The position numbers and the translations under genes are program-made. 64,000 nt of DNA from Molanna angustata (taxonomy: Eukaryota > Arthropoda > Insecta > Trichoptera > Molannidae). The DNA is taken from the NCBI GenBank assembly GCA_963576475.1, contig OY754970.1, positions 26,357,091 to 26,421,090 of the forward strand, written 5' to 3'. Below, one piece after another: positions 53,841 to 64,000 of this stretch. Within the stretch, counting starts at the first letter, position 1. The number at the start of each line of letters is the position of its first letter. The notes beneath the pieces are model-generated. The model was not told the origin of the DNA, did not search any database, and was given only the letters and a program-made list of their open reading frames with translations.

Positions 53841-55200
53841 GATGAAGCTATCCACATAAATTATGTTTTCATTGGATTTAGTTTTAGTTTATAAAGCGAC
53901 TCATCCACGCAGTGACTTTTTCAATGTATTATTATATCTTCCTATTATTGTATCTTCGTAGACTTTCCCTGTTTTCATGCAGCAGTGCAAAATGTAAGAA
54001 TTAGACGATTATCATGCAGCGTATGCATAAGAATAATAAAAAAACAAACCTTTATTGTCAATTATATCGTCAAGTTTTTTTTTTTAATGAAGGTACATAT
54101 ATTATGTAACGTATGTACGTTGTACGTGTCTGATTGAAAAAGAGCATCCATAGAGCATCATTGTGTGTATCCATAATTGGACGACCAGCACTCATAATAA
54201 TAACCAATATTATTTTCTTTTTATTAAAATTGTAAGCTGGATGTCTGTCGATGTACCCTTTTTAATAAAATAAATATTATGTAGGTCCTCTAATCAAATT
54301 AGCTTTTGGGTATTGTTGATCAAATTAGGAATATTTTACATGACAACGATTGTTCGTTTTTAAAATCCTCCCTCGGGTTTTTTCTGCAAGTCGTTCGTAT
54401 AGGGTTATAAAGATATTATTCGTCCAGTTGGGTTAAGCTCACCGATATGGTTATTTTTTTCTTTGCTTCCTTGTATATTTTATTCTTGAGTTTGTGTTTT
54501 TTCTTTTTATGCAAGTAGGTACATAGACTGCTTCTTTATGACTTTTTGTACCTACCCACAGGTTTAGGTTTTTCAAGTTGCTCATATACCTAGATTTTTT
54601 TTGCCTTATCGTTTAGAGTTATGCCTATCGATTTCATATAAGATTCTTTCCTAAATTAAAGTTAGGACAAAAAACTAATCAACTGATTTCGATTTTGGAA
54701 AACACATTTGTAGGTATAATCGTGGAAATATACCTAATTTCACTAAGACTAATGCTTAAAAGATTTTTAACGTTGTTTTTTTTGACATCTAAATATCAAA
54801 GATGAACGCGTGAAAGTAAAATTTTCCCATCGGCTGCCAGCACAAAAAAAGGAGCTGAAAAGGGTTGCACACATCAAGCCAGAATGGAAGAAAATATGCG
54901 AGGCTTTACTGCTAAATAAGTTTTTGCTCAAAACGAATAGATAGAAAGGACTCGGACGGGTCTTTCAATCAAAACTATCTGGAGACTGGCTAGTAATATG
55001 GATGCATTGACTGACGGTCTGCTGGATGCAAATCGTCAGTTATTAATACAGTATATCTACAGAGAAGAAAACGAACTGCATAAGACATAATATTTAACGC
55101 ATCGTCACATTTCAAATTCAAATTAGCTATCGAATTGGATTACTTTGTACACATGTACATAAATTATATAAATAATTAAATAACTGAACATGTGGCATGA
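53841..55200. other. No feature recognised
   Basis: AT-rich. 54840-54950 reads openly for about 30 codons on the plus strand (RVAHIKPEWKKICEALLLNK), but I cannot assign it. Confidence 0.35.
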
Positions 55201-55206
55201 TCTCAA

Positions 55207-55763
55207 ATTATTTGTCATTTTTTTTAACCATTACCTTAAAACTTTTTGTGGTCAAACATAGTGTTTGACACAAAGAGATCCATTTCCACACAAACATCTA
55301 TCAGTCTTTTCCCATTGTCATTTATTCTATTGTCACCGTAGGGCCCGAGCGTTGATTCAAAGTCTTTCCTCCGAGTTCCTACCCAGCCATTCAAATCTCC
55401 TGCTAATATTATCTTCTCGCTATCTTTTTTCTTATTCATTTCCTCTATCACGCTTGCCCAAAACCTATCTTTCTCGCTTTCTGCGCTCGAATTCACGGGT
55501 GCGTATCCTATAAGTAAAAACACCCCCGTGATTCCGATCTTGAATTTGATCCACATATGTAAGTCTTGAGCTGACAAATTTAATACTCTTTCATGCACTC
55601 TACCATTCGTCTTTCTAGTACAGCCCCTACTCCCTCACATGCGAATTCATCCTCTTTTATTCCTGACCATGCATAATTCCATTCTTCCATCATATCTTTC
55701 CTTCATGCCACTTCCCTTTCTTTTTGTCTCTGTAAGACACATCACATCTAATTCTTTCATTCG
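55207..55763 (-). pseudogene. RTE/craniofacial-type endonuclease gene, 3' piece
   Basis: APE-type endonuclease of a non-LTR element. Just past the break at 55763 it reads MRMKELDVMCLTETKRKGSG, with the catalytic Glu in TET. A frame change follows, then GVGAVLERRMVECMKEY and, in the 55598-55236 frame, FLLIGYAPVNSSAESEKDRF, IILAGDLNGWVGTRR (the GDxN motif) and ALGPYGDNRINDNG-like TLGPYGDNRINDNGKRL. It stops short of the SDH motif. The 5' piece of the same frame is at 59427-59580, beyond the CR1/L2-like insertion. Confidence 0.85.
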
Positions 55764-56183
55764 CATCACTGATATATTCCTGGCGCTCCGTAGCGGCCGG
55801 GCGCAATTCATTGTGCTCCGTGGAATATTTAGATTTACACCGGGTATTCCAAATTTTTAGTTATAAAAGTTGTGCAAGACTACTAGTAAAACAATTGTGA
55901 GTGCTTTGTGATATAATTTTTCAGTATATTTTTATGTATTTATAGAGGTACAAAACAAAAACAGTTACAAAACTCAGTGAATATTTTAAATAAATTTTGA
56001 CTTTGACAAGTTTAGTGTTAGCATCGGTGATACGAAACGGACCCATTCGGGGCAGGTTCATTTTTTGTATTATAGCAGGTCAAACACATGTGCACCCAGT
56101 GAATACAAATGTTTAGGTGTTGGGTATAACAGCCCACAGATATTGACCACATGTTGGACGGATTTTGACCGACGACGACCACT

Positions 56184-57623
56184 ATGGAATGCAGCCATCG
56201 ACACCCCATAATACATAAGTATACCCACGAATACCTACTTAGCCTTAAATACAACACAAAAAATCTACAGCAAAATATTATTGACATAACCCGGAATGCA
56301 AATTTACAAAAGAAATTCATTAAACGACAGCGAGGATGCCGTGGAGGAAAACATAAGAAAACACTCTCTTTGGAACAACATACCATGCAAAATATAATCA
56401 AACCACTTACATCATCTCTTCAATCAAAAATCGACCACCCATTGTCAAAGCGCCATGGAGTGCCCATTCCCAGAAGAGTGGCCATCGGACACTGGAATGC
56501 GCGGTCCCTAAACAACAAAGCGGAGGATATCGTGGATGTTATCCGTCAAAACAAGCTCAACGTTTTGTGTGTAACAGAAACATGGCACGATGACCACAAC
56601 ACCGTGTCACTGAAAAGGCTTCACTCTCAGGGTCTCATCGTCGTCGAGGAAGCCAGACAGCGAAAACAACATACCAACACACTCAAGACGAATCACGGAG
56701 GAATCGCCTTAATTGGAACACAAGGATTACGTATCGCCAAAATCCCAATAGGAGAATTCCAGAGCTTCGAGTGTTTAGGATGTCGGATATCTTCTGGCAG
56801 TTCCTATTTCATCATCATCACCATATATAGACCTGGATCAAAACCTGTGACAGATTTATTTTTTAATGAACTCTCTCTTCTATTAGGAAAAACTATATTA
56901 ATTAACACGCAACATATTTATATAACGGGAGATTTTAACATTCACTTGGAGCAATATACTAACCCAATCAGAGTCAGATTTATTGATATACTAACATCCT
57001 TTGGACTAGCACAATACATTCAAAAACCGACACATGACGCCGGGGGAATACTCGATTTGTTAATATGCAGAGCTGGCAACGAGGAGCTAGACCCACAAAT
57101 AACTGACATTGGTCTATCAGATCACCGACTTATTTACACGACAATCAACCTTACCCCACATCCACCAGAATATCACACCATAAAATCTCGAGCATGGAGA
57201 AATTTCAATATTAAAAACTTTAAACTCGAACTTCAACAGTCTCCTCTATGTAACCTGGATCAACTTGAAACTCTCACAATTGACGAACTGACCGTTTGCT
57301 ACGACAATACACTGACAGACCTTTTAAATAAACATGCTCCTGAACAAACGACAAGACGACAAATTCGAATTTCAGACAAGTGGTTCGACCAGGAATGCAG
57401 AAATGCAAAAAGAGAAATGAGAAGACAAGAGAGAGCTTTTAAAAAACAAAAAACAGTCGATAGACATAAATGGATAGAGGCCCAGAATAACTACAGACAC
57501 GTTATTAAAACAAAGAAAAACGCTTACTGGACGGAAAAATCAACTCTGAACGAGGCGACCCCCAACGCATGTGGAGATCCCTCAATTCTGTCTTGGGACA
57601 GTCGACACAACTGCCAACTATAG
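56184..57623 (+). pseudogene. Endonuclease part of the CR1/L2-like ORF, 479 codons
   Basis: From the first ATG at 56184. Residues 1-95 are basic and lysine-rich (KRQRGCRGGKHKK). The APE endonuclease begins near residue 96 with VAIGHWNARSLNNK, then LCVTETWHDDHN with the catalytic Glu, GGIALIG, IIITIYRPGS, YITGDFNIHLEQ near 253 and DIGLSDHRLIYTTI near 313. All main endonuclease motifs look intact. A linker follows (WFDQECRNAKREMRRQERA). A 1-nt frameshift near 57555 makes the last 20 codons out of frame; the correct reading continues in the next frame. Confidence 0.88.
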
Positions 57624-59338
57624 ACCTGTCTCCCAATGACGTTTCTAATTTTTTCCATAACAAAATACAAAATATTCTCAATAATACAACCTCTTCTGAT
57701 GCACCATCTTACGAAGCAAACAATAAAGCAAAAATTAGCTCATTCGATGAGACTAATACAGCTGAAATTCAAAAGATCATCCAAAACTCAATATCCAAAA
57801 ACTGCTCTCTCGACCCCATTCCAACATGGCTCCTAAAAAAGTGTTCTCACGAACTGTCTCCTTTCATAACTAAGATATGTAACATCTCCCTGAATTCTGG
57901 CGTTGTACCAAACCTCTTCAAGAAGGCCTTAGTCACTCCAATATTAAAAAAGACATCTCTCGACCCTGGTGATTTAAATAACTACAGGCCAGTATCCAAC
58001 TTATCTTTCTTGTCGAAATTACTAGAGAAAATCGTCGCTTCACGCATCAACTATTTTATCGAATCACAAGATATGTTCGCCACCCACCAGTCTGCATACA
58101 GAAAGCACCACTCCACAGAAACGGGTCTCCTTCGATTACTTTCAGATGTAATCCTAGCAACAGAAACAGGCAATCTAGTTCTTCTTTCATTCCTGGATAT
58201 GAGCGCAGCCTTTGACACAGTCGACCATCCGTTTCTTCTAAACAGACTGAACATATCCTACGGATTTCAGGGTAAAGCCCACTTGTGGCTGAAATCCTAT
58301 TTACAAAATCGCTCTCAAAGCATAACTATAAATAAAGAAAAGTCTTCCCCTTCAAAGGTGATGACAGGTGTTCCCCAGGGCTCCGTGCTTGGCCCGCTAC
58401 TTTTCACGCTATACACAAAAGACATCTTTAATATAGTAAAATCTCACGGTCTTCTCGCACATTGCTACGCTGACGACTGGCAGCTGTACTTTTACTCGAC
58501 TCCAAGTGAATCTTTGCTTCTAAAAGACAAAATTTGTCTATGTATCGGAGAAATAGAGCGGTGGATGTCCTCTAATAAACTAAAATTAAATCCAACTAAA
58601 ACCGAATTTCTCTGGACGGCCACATGCCGCCGGCAACATCACATAGACAACACTCCCATCTCAGTCGCAGACACTGACATTACTCCAAAATCCACAGTTA
58701 AACTTCTCGGAATACATCTCGATTCCAGCCTGAGCCTCAAAAAACAAATAAACAACACAACATCTTCTGCTTTCTACCACCTACGACGTATAAAATCCAT
58801 CAGACGAAATATTCCCGTAGAAGCAACGAAATCTTTAGTAAACTCATTCGTTATTTCTCGCTTAGACTACTGTAATGGCATCTACGCAAACCTCCCAAAA
58901 CTCGAGCTAAACAAACTTCAATCCGTCTTCAACGCAGCGGCCAGGCTTATCACCGGAGCTGCAAAATTCTCTCACATCTCTCACCATCTTCGAAACCTCC
59001 ACTGGTTGAAAGTCCCAGAGAGAGTCAAGTTCAAACTATGTTTGCTGACATTCAAAGCAATCCATGGCATTGCTCCCACTTATCTAACAGAGCTCTGCAT
59101 CCCTTTTACTGCAAACGACCGACAAGTAACACTCCGGTCAGCCACCACAACCATGGCCGGCAAGTTAACTGAAATCAATAGAGTTAACACCACAAATTTT
59201 GGCGATCGTGCTTTTGCGGTGGCTGGCCCAGCTTCGTGGAATAAACTACCACCTCATCTGAGACGAATTGACAACCTTGACCAATTCAAAATACACCTCA
59301 AAACTCATCTATTCCGCGAGTCTCACGACATAAAATAA
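57569..59338 (+). pseudogene. Reverse transcriptase part of the CR1/L2-like ORF, 589 codons
   Basis: The ATG at 57569 is internal; the frame joins the endonuclease frame if the single frameshift is ignored. Motifs in order: LNNYRPVSNLSFLSKLLEK, HQSAYRKHHSTETGLLRLL, LSFLDMSAAFDTVDH (first catalytic Asp), TGVPQGSVLGPLLFTLYTKD, the catalytic CYADDWQLYFYS near residue 300, KLKLNPTKTEFLWT, LLGIHLDSSLSLKKQI, SRLDYCNGIYANLPKL, SVFNAAARLITGAAKF, HWLKVPERVKFKLCL, NFGDRAFAVAGPASWNKL and FKIHLKTHLF at the end. No stop within 589 codons, so apart from the frameshift this is a young copy. Confidence 0.9.
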
Positions 59339-59426
59339 CAATAAACTCAAAGCGCCCTTGAGGTGAGGTTATCACAAAAACGGCGCTATACAAATCATCC
59401 CATTATTATTATTATTATCACATCAC

Positions 59427-59580
59427 ATAGTTCGTTCATCTTTCTTTCCATTCCTCCTCTCACATTCCACACTCCGAATCTACATTCAGTTCTCCTCTTG
59501 TCGCCTTCCCTTTGGACTTCGGCATGATGGAGGGTGGGTCTCATCGCTACCTTAGATAGGTAAAGCCTTAGGGGTAAAAG
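59427..59580 (-). pseudogene. RTE/craniofacial-type endonuclease gene, 5' piece
   Basis: Minus strand reads ECRFGVWNVRGGMERKMNEL, the start of the APE endonuclease (NVRG motif), and breaks at the CATCAC duplication. The upstream part has HHAEVQREGDKRRT and then no clear start codon. Together with 55207-55763 it is one gene split by the CR1/L2-like element. Confidence 0.8.
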
Positions 59581-59634
59581 TCTATAATATTTTATCATTC
59601 TTCACGCATATACTTACAATTAACATTTAGTGTA

Positions 59635-61018
59635 ACTTCAGGAGAGATGGACCACTTTTTTAAATGTATCATAACTTTGTTCAGTTTAGAAATAAAATCA
59701 CAAATTAATATTGTATTCATAGCTTTATTAATCATAAAATGAAAAAATATAAAATAAATCAAATTTGTCAACAAATAAAGAAATACTGAGGTGATGAAAA
59801 AAAAACTACCTTCGGTCCATCTATCCCGAGAAGGCAGGTGAGATGGACCACCTTGTGTGGGAGAGATGGACCAAGGAAGTCTAAACAAAAATACAAGGGT
59901 AATAATTTCAAATTGACAATTTTCTGTAATTTTTAAATGATCGACTAAAAGATTTAAGAGTTACACCACATCTTTCGCACATATCGGAGAAAGAGCTATA
60001 ATTCTTATGAAACCAGCGTTCATAATATGTGGTACATTTTATCCATTCTTGGTTCAATCGCGAATGACCATACAGCTCTCCACATTCTGCACATTCATTT
60101 TCATCCCAGATTAAGTCAAAATCGCTGTCATCATGAAGGCTAATAAAACTACTTGTAGATGTATCAGAGCTATCTCGCTTTCTTTTATTTTCTTCCTTTT
60201 CTTACTATTTTTCTTCTGAACAGCAAATGTTTTTTCTCCAAGTGGTTTTCTGTCTTGTTTTATTATTATTTTTCTATTTTTGATTCTCAGCATAGGAATG
60301 TTCTCAGGTGATGTCAATATTTCTGCGATGTTTCTTGATCATTTCCTAACATTTATACTTTTTCAAGACTCGGTATTGTTGATACAATTTCTAATATTTC
60401 CTACCAAATTGGTCTCTCGTTCAATTGTAGTCTCACTGGTGTTGTGTAATTGAGATGTAGAAGCTCTCGAATTTATGTTCTGAAGTGAAAACGTAGATGG
60501 TGATGAAATTATTCAAAATTATAACTATTATTATCTTTATTTAATATTAAGTAGGTATTTACTACTTATGTATATATATATATACCTACTACGAAATCTA
60601 AAAAAAATAATATTGCTTGGTCCGTCTATCCCTTAAAACACTGGTCCATCTCTCCTGTTTTGCAAGGAGAGATGGACCGGAAGTTTAAAACAAACCGTCT
60701 TACAAAACAAATAATTTTTACATTAGGTATGATTGTTTACATCTATTAACGTCTATTAATATGAGAAAAACTTAAAAAAACACTAATAAAATTACTTATA
60801 TCGCTTACCCAATTCTTGCACGTAAAATTTTCAACAAGTCTAAAAACTTTAATGTTAAATAACTTGCGTTCTTTGCGTTTTTCTCCAAAGAATATACAAT
60901 CACACAACACACAACATCAAAATGAACGCCATATCGGCGCAAACATTGCTCTTTAGTGATAGGAATTGGAAATAATAGCCCCGGTCCATCTCACCCGCTG
61001 GTCCATCTCTCCTGAAAT
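59635..61018 (-). mobile_element. Pogo/Tc1-like DNA transposon, internally deleted
   Basis: 22-bp terminal inverted repeats: left ACTTCAGGAGAGATGGACCA, right in reverse ATTTCAGGAGAGATGGACCA. TA flanks at 59633-59634 and 61019-61020. Three clusters of GGAGAGATGGACC words in both orientations lie at the ends, at 59814-59877 and at 60617-60682. A transposase C-terminus is retained on the minus strand (59912-60480). The N-terminal DNA-binding and DDE catalytic parts are missing, so it cannot transpose alone. Confidence 0.85.
59912..60480 (-). pseudogene. C-terminal remnant of a pogo/Tigger-like transposase with PHD-like finger
   Basis: Minus-strand reading from 60480: NINSRASTSQLHNTSETTIE, then stops, then the 60317-60111 frame (TSPENIPMLRIKNRK, basic QKKNSKKRKK). 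A frameshift in an A-rich run near 60200 leads to a DSSDTSTSS acidic/serine stretch and a zinc-finger-like end, 60080-59950: ECAECGELY, QEWIKCTTYYERWFH, SDMCERCG, and a stop near 59912. C-x2-C ... W-x2-C ... WFH ... C-x2-C is the PHD-like tail seen at the end of many arthropod pogo/Tigger-type transposases; here one Cys of the middle pair reads Tyr. The DDE domain is absent. Confidence 0.7.
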
Positions 61019-61460
61019 TACATTATAATAACACAATTTAATCTTAAACTATATACAGGCTTAGACTAATTATATGCTATTAAAAGAGGTTTAGATTACA
61101 CTATATTACTTATATAACTAACTATATCTTATTCACTATTTTAACTTATTCTACTACACAATTATTAAGTTTCTGGTGCACTCATGTCATTACACTAATT
61201 TTCGTTTACTTTCCGATGTACATACAGTGTGTTTGCTGACAGCTGTTTAGACTAGCTCCTCATACATCAGGGTCTGACGGAGGTCGACCCAATCCAGGGA
61301 TTTTTAGTGATCAAATATCAGAACTGGCGCGGTTCCATCTTGTTCAATCACTTATGAGCCTCTTATAGAAAGATAATTCAAAATTAACAATTGGTTGGTC
61401 CATATCACCCTATGTAAGTACCTACCTAATACTTCTTTTTTTTTTTTTTTCTACCTACAA
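61019..61460. other. No feature recognised
   Basis: AT-rich, with a GC-richer part at 61225-61340. GGTTGGTCCATATCACCCTATG at 61393-61414 resembles the subterminal words of the neighbouring pogo-like element and may be part of a decayed relative. Confidence 0.35.
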
Positions 61461-61469
61461 TGCTAAGAT

Positions 61470-61755
61470 AGGTTTGCACAAAGCACTCCACATAGAGTAT
61501 CTCTGTTGTCAGCCAGCCTATTCACCTCTCGGTAAGTTGCTATAGTACACATGACTGATAACCTGGTCCATATAATTGTTTCTAGGGCGACTTCTATAGT
61601 TTTTGCGTTCCGTCATTACATTAGTAACAATCAGCACAAGTTTTTAACTTTTTTGGGACAGTATCTATTGAAAAAAAAAATTGTATAATTTGAATATTTG
61701 TACTATGTGTATGTTCAAATTATGTTACTCAATAAAAAAAAAAAAAAAAAAAATC
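61470..61755 (+). other. Possible poly(A) retroposon
   Basis: Non-coding sequence ending in TTACTCAATAAAA and an uninterrupted A run of about 20 (61734-61753), with an AATAAA signal at the start of the run. This looks like a retroposed transcript or SINE tail. Its 5' limit and source are unknown. Confidence 0.35.
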
Positions 61756-61769
61756 AGACCCGAATGTCT

Positions 61770-62000
61770 GATGATATGGGATCGTTGTTGGGCAACCCTC
61801 TTTAGGACTTGCCTCGTTTCTAACTCTGCTCAGTAGGTACTACACGTCGCTTGAAATGTGGTCTGACGAATGGATCCTATCCATGCCCCTGTTGTAGCAC
61901 TAAATTTCGAAGGCACCCTGACGTACAGACTCTCTCCGGCTGATAGTCCAAGTTTCGCTGCTATACCGCAGCACTTCAGATAAGAGCTTTAATGAAGTTC
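61770..62000 (-). pseudogene. Post-RT remnant of a non-LTR retrotransposon
   Basis: Minus strand near 61990-61850 reads LRYSSETWTISRRESVRQ, GAFEI-stop-CYNRGMDRIHSSDH, which matches the LYGSETWT ... FEMWCYRR segment following RT in RTE/craniofacial-type elements. The expected WVDRVTN-like part is decayed. RVRNEASPKEGCPTTIPYHQ follows on. Short and old. Confidence 0.6.
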
Positions 62001-63155
62001 TTACTAATATTAATATCAATGTTAGTACTATTAATTTAACTATCGCAAGAAATAATTTCATTTTAAACAAATAAATTGCAACAATTAGTGCGGGTATACC
62101 AAAATTTAATACTCGATAAATTGGTAATTCAATCCGAGTGTTGATGATTCAAAGATGAAAAGCAAATAATTTAGAGAATTCATTGGATACATCTTCACAG
62201 CGTGTACAAATTGACTGAAAATCCGTAATATTTATGTACATATAACAACATACCTACTTTAATATATTCAATCTTGAAAACATTGGAGTCGGTGAGATCA
62301 CGCGTTTAAAAATAAAATGTTAATAAGATTTCTGTGAGGCCAACGTCACATACATTCAAAGAGATTATCACATTGTACCATTTATATTCACAGTATAACG
62401 CACCAACACCAATACCAACATAATAACACATACTTATATTTATCTACTCATTCATTTTCTTTCGTTCCATTGTGAAAAAATATGGCGAAGATAAACACCG
62501 AGTCTATTTAAAATAACCGTACATTATTATTGTAAAGAGCTCATTTATCATTACGTCTAGGTTACACCAATGTAAATATTTCAAATTCCAAACATCAAAC
62601 ACAACGCAACAAAACAAAAGTGACCCAAAGGCTCCAAAACAACAAAAACTTGTCCAGGTCTTGGTTGTACTTTTTTACCTCGTACCCATTGAATGTTTAC
62701 AAATTCTTGTCGCGTTCGATATTTCCTTTGTGCGTTTCTCAGTATCAATACTCAAACCAAAAAGTACAAAACGTGTTTGTGAACAGAAAACAACTTTGAT
62801 TAACAATGGTTATGACCTTTTTGCTATGTCGTTTATGTCCCCACATTATTCAAATCGCCAGCTAAAATGTGTGTGTGCACCGCGTTAGCAATATTCAGCA
62901 GTAATTATATTCAATTCAAAAGGTATATATCTAATACATAGTAAGATCCTATGCAGATGAAAATTTTTTGTTCCTTTTTATTAATATGATAAAAATTACA
63001 GGGCTTTTATAGATCATCTGTATCCTATGAAACACACACACGCACACACCTGCACTTTGAACAACATTCAATATAAAAAATAACTATAACCTTTCGAGAC
63101 CGTAAACACTTTCATTAGCTTAATTTTTATTGGAACCACTTTAAATTAAAATAAA
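62001..63155. other. No feature recognised
   Basis: AT-rich with a short (CA)n run at 63031-63047. The 75-codon frame at 62661-62888 has no motif and no nearby coding signal. Confidence 0.35.
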
Positions 63156-63159
63156 AGGT

Positions 63160-63346
63160 CCCGGGGTCGATTCCCGGTGGAGACACAGTTTTTAATTGTG
63201 TTTTCAGTCTGGATCTGTGAGATATCGTAAGTGTCCAGAATGTGGCAACTTGTTATTGGGTGCATGTTAAATTAATATTTGACATAGTATCTACCTGTTA
63301 GTTGCCCGAGACGCATTATAAAATAAATAAATAAATAAATAAAATG
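63160..63346 (+). repeat. SINE family S2, 5'-truncated, with (AAAT)n tail
   Basis: Starts in the tRNA-like part (GGTCCCGGGGTCGATTCCCGG, B-box region). It continues with GAGACACAGTTTTTAATTG, TTTTCAGTCTGGATCTGTG, GTCCAGAATGTGGCAACTTG and GTTGCCCGAGACGC, and ends in AAATAAATAAATAAATAAAA. The A box is missing. This is the reference copy for the pieces at 31395-33785 and 51885-52095. Confidence 0.7.
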
Positions 63347-63349
63347 AAT

Positions 63350-64000
63350 GAGCTGAATCGAACTACGACAATAGCATGCTACAGAAATGTAACTATGTTA
63401 TTTTATGTAATGTGTTATTTTAATAACGAGTGCTCAACTGTACCGAGAGAGTATCAACGTAATTATTTAGTTCTATATTGTTTTGCAGTTGTAATATTCT
63501 GCAATTCCTAAGCTCTTCGAATCGATAATTGCTAAGACTAGTTGCATGTAACACATGAGATCCAACTGTCGACAGCGATAGTATGTATAGTTGAAGAATA
63601 AGTACCAAACCCATAAATACAAATAATTTATTATTTTATTTATTATTTTATGATATTTAGTTTTCTATACAACACATGTACCTAGGTAGTCAAGATAGGA
63701 TAGTATGGAGGTCAGTCTTTTTTTCCTACCCGGAATATGAAAACAGCATGATGGTGTATGTATATTGTATGTTTAGAGATGAAGTATCAAACTATTAAGT
63801 CTTCTTTGATATTGTGTATAGGTGACTACCATACAAATTGTATGAAGCGATGTCGTCACTAAATTCAATTTTTATAAAAATTGTTAAAAAAAATTTGAGA
63901 TATACTGCTACAATGTTAATATTTTTTATATAAAATTAAATTATCTAGTTGGGGTGTTTCGGCTTTTTTCGATATTTTAAAAAAAAATGGAAATATAGGC
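63350..64000. other. No gene recognised; dispersed repeat begins at the end
   Basis: AT-rich. The last 30 bp, reversed (GCCTATATTTCCATTTTTTT, then TTAAAATATCG), match 46966-46996, so a copy of the repeat in 46600-47010 appears to run out of the window. The 64-codon minus frame at 63614-63420 has no motif. Confidence 0.4.

Larger units (their letters stand above)
55770..59420 (+). mobile_element. Near full-length CR1/L2-like non-LTR retrotransposon, TSD CATCAC
   Basis: 3.65-kb element inserted in the endonuclease gene of a minus-strand RTE-type element, with target duplication CATCAC (55764-55769 and 59421-59426). It has a 414-bp 5' region, an endonuclease frame and an RT frame separated by one frameshift, then a 3' end with AAAGCGCCCTTGAGGTGAGG, AACGGCGCTATACAAAT and an (ATT)n tail at 59402-59418. 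The conserved 3' stem and microsatellite tail fit CR1/L2-group elements. Two shorter relatives are at 8095-10528 and 34745-35895. Confidence 0.9.

Noticed and set aside
62661..62888. 75-codon frame as a host gene
   Set aside because: Isolated, no recognisable domain, and a frame of this length is expected by chance in this composition.

Overview
The window looks like a repeat-dense stretch of an animal, most likely insect, nuclear genome. It is AT-rich, has no operon structure, and I could not recognise a single host gene. Almost everything that can be named is a transposable element or a fragment of one: two gypsy-type LTR retrotransposons, non-LTR retrotransposons of at least four types (CR1/L2-like, jockey-like, RTE/craniofacial-type and an R1-like scrap), hAT, pogo/Tc1-like and Harbinger-like TIR elements, tRNA-derived SINEs, and one TIR family that carries an internal satellite-like array. 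The palindromic word TAGGTACCTA and its parts occur everywhere.

Layout. 1-3540: satellite-bearing TIR family, with a 313-bp tandem array organised as a 626-bp dimer. 3541-6960: solo LTR scrap, RTE-type end, Harbinger-like MITE, RT remnant and an AAAT-rich tract. 7795-10810: degenerate SINE, then a CR1/L2-like copy split by a hAT element that is itself split by a 256-bp foldback, then an antisense RTE-type end. 11380-16874: hAT transposase remnant, then a satellite-family copy split by a gypsy element (12103-16361). That gypsy element has lost RT/RNase H in frame and carries its own non-LTR insertion. 17940-20870: three RTE-type remnants. 21605-29823: a TA-flanked TIR element split by gypsy element 1, which is split in turn by a jockey-like element inside its integrase gene. 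29830-31400: unannotated, rich in TAGGTACCTA. 31395-33785: a SINE split by a hAT, split by a pogo-like element. 34745-37490: CR1/L2-like copy, unknown repeat, SINE and RTE-type remnant. 37520-40860: jockey-like element with an uninterrupted 1067-codon EN-RT frame. 41113-45521: R1-like scrap, Harbinger-like element, second copy of the unknown repeat, hAT copy, and a young RTE-type insertion. 47100-48498: complete satellite-family copy in inverse orientation. 48600-55200: SINEs, MITE, minisatellite, remnants and long stretches without recognisable content. 55207-59580: RTE-type endonuclease gene split by a near full-length CR1/L2-like element. 59635-61018: pogo-like element with a PHD-like transposase tail. 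61460-64000: retroposon remnants and a SINE.

The elements form a readable insertion history, because many insertions keep perfect target-site duplications: TGTGTGTC, TTAGGTAC and CTTGGATG for hAT; ATTGTTACCTTT, CATCAC, ATTTG and a 15-mer for non-LTR elements; TA for pogo-like; TTA or TAA for Harbinger-like. The most unusual signal cuts across families. When related repeat copies inside the window are compared, they often differ by clean insertions of 4 or 8 bp of the type GGTA/CCTA/ACCT placed at TA dinucleotides. This may be how the TAGGTACCTA background arose, and it breaks reading frames in many of the pseudogenes.

All calls rest on reading motifs and comparing copies by eye. Clade names for non-LTR elements are approximate, and boundaries without a stated TSD are good to roughly 10-50 bp.
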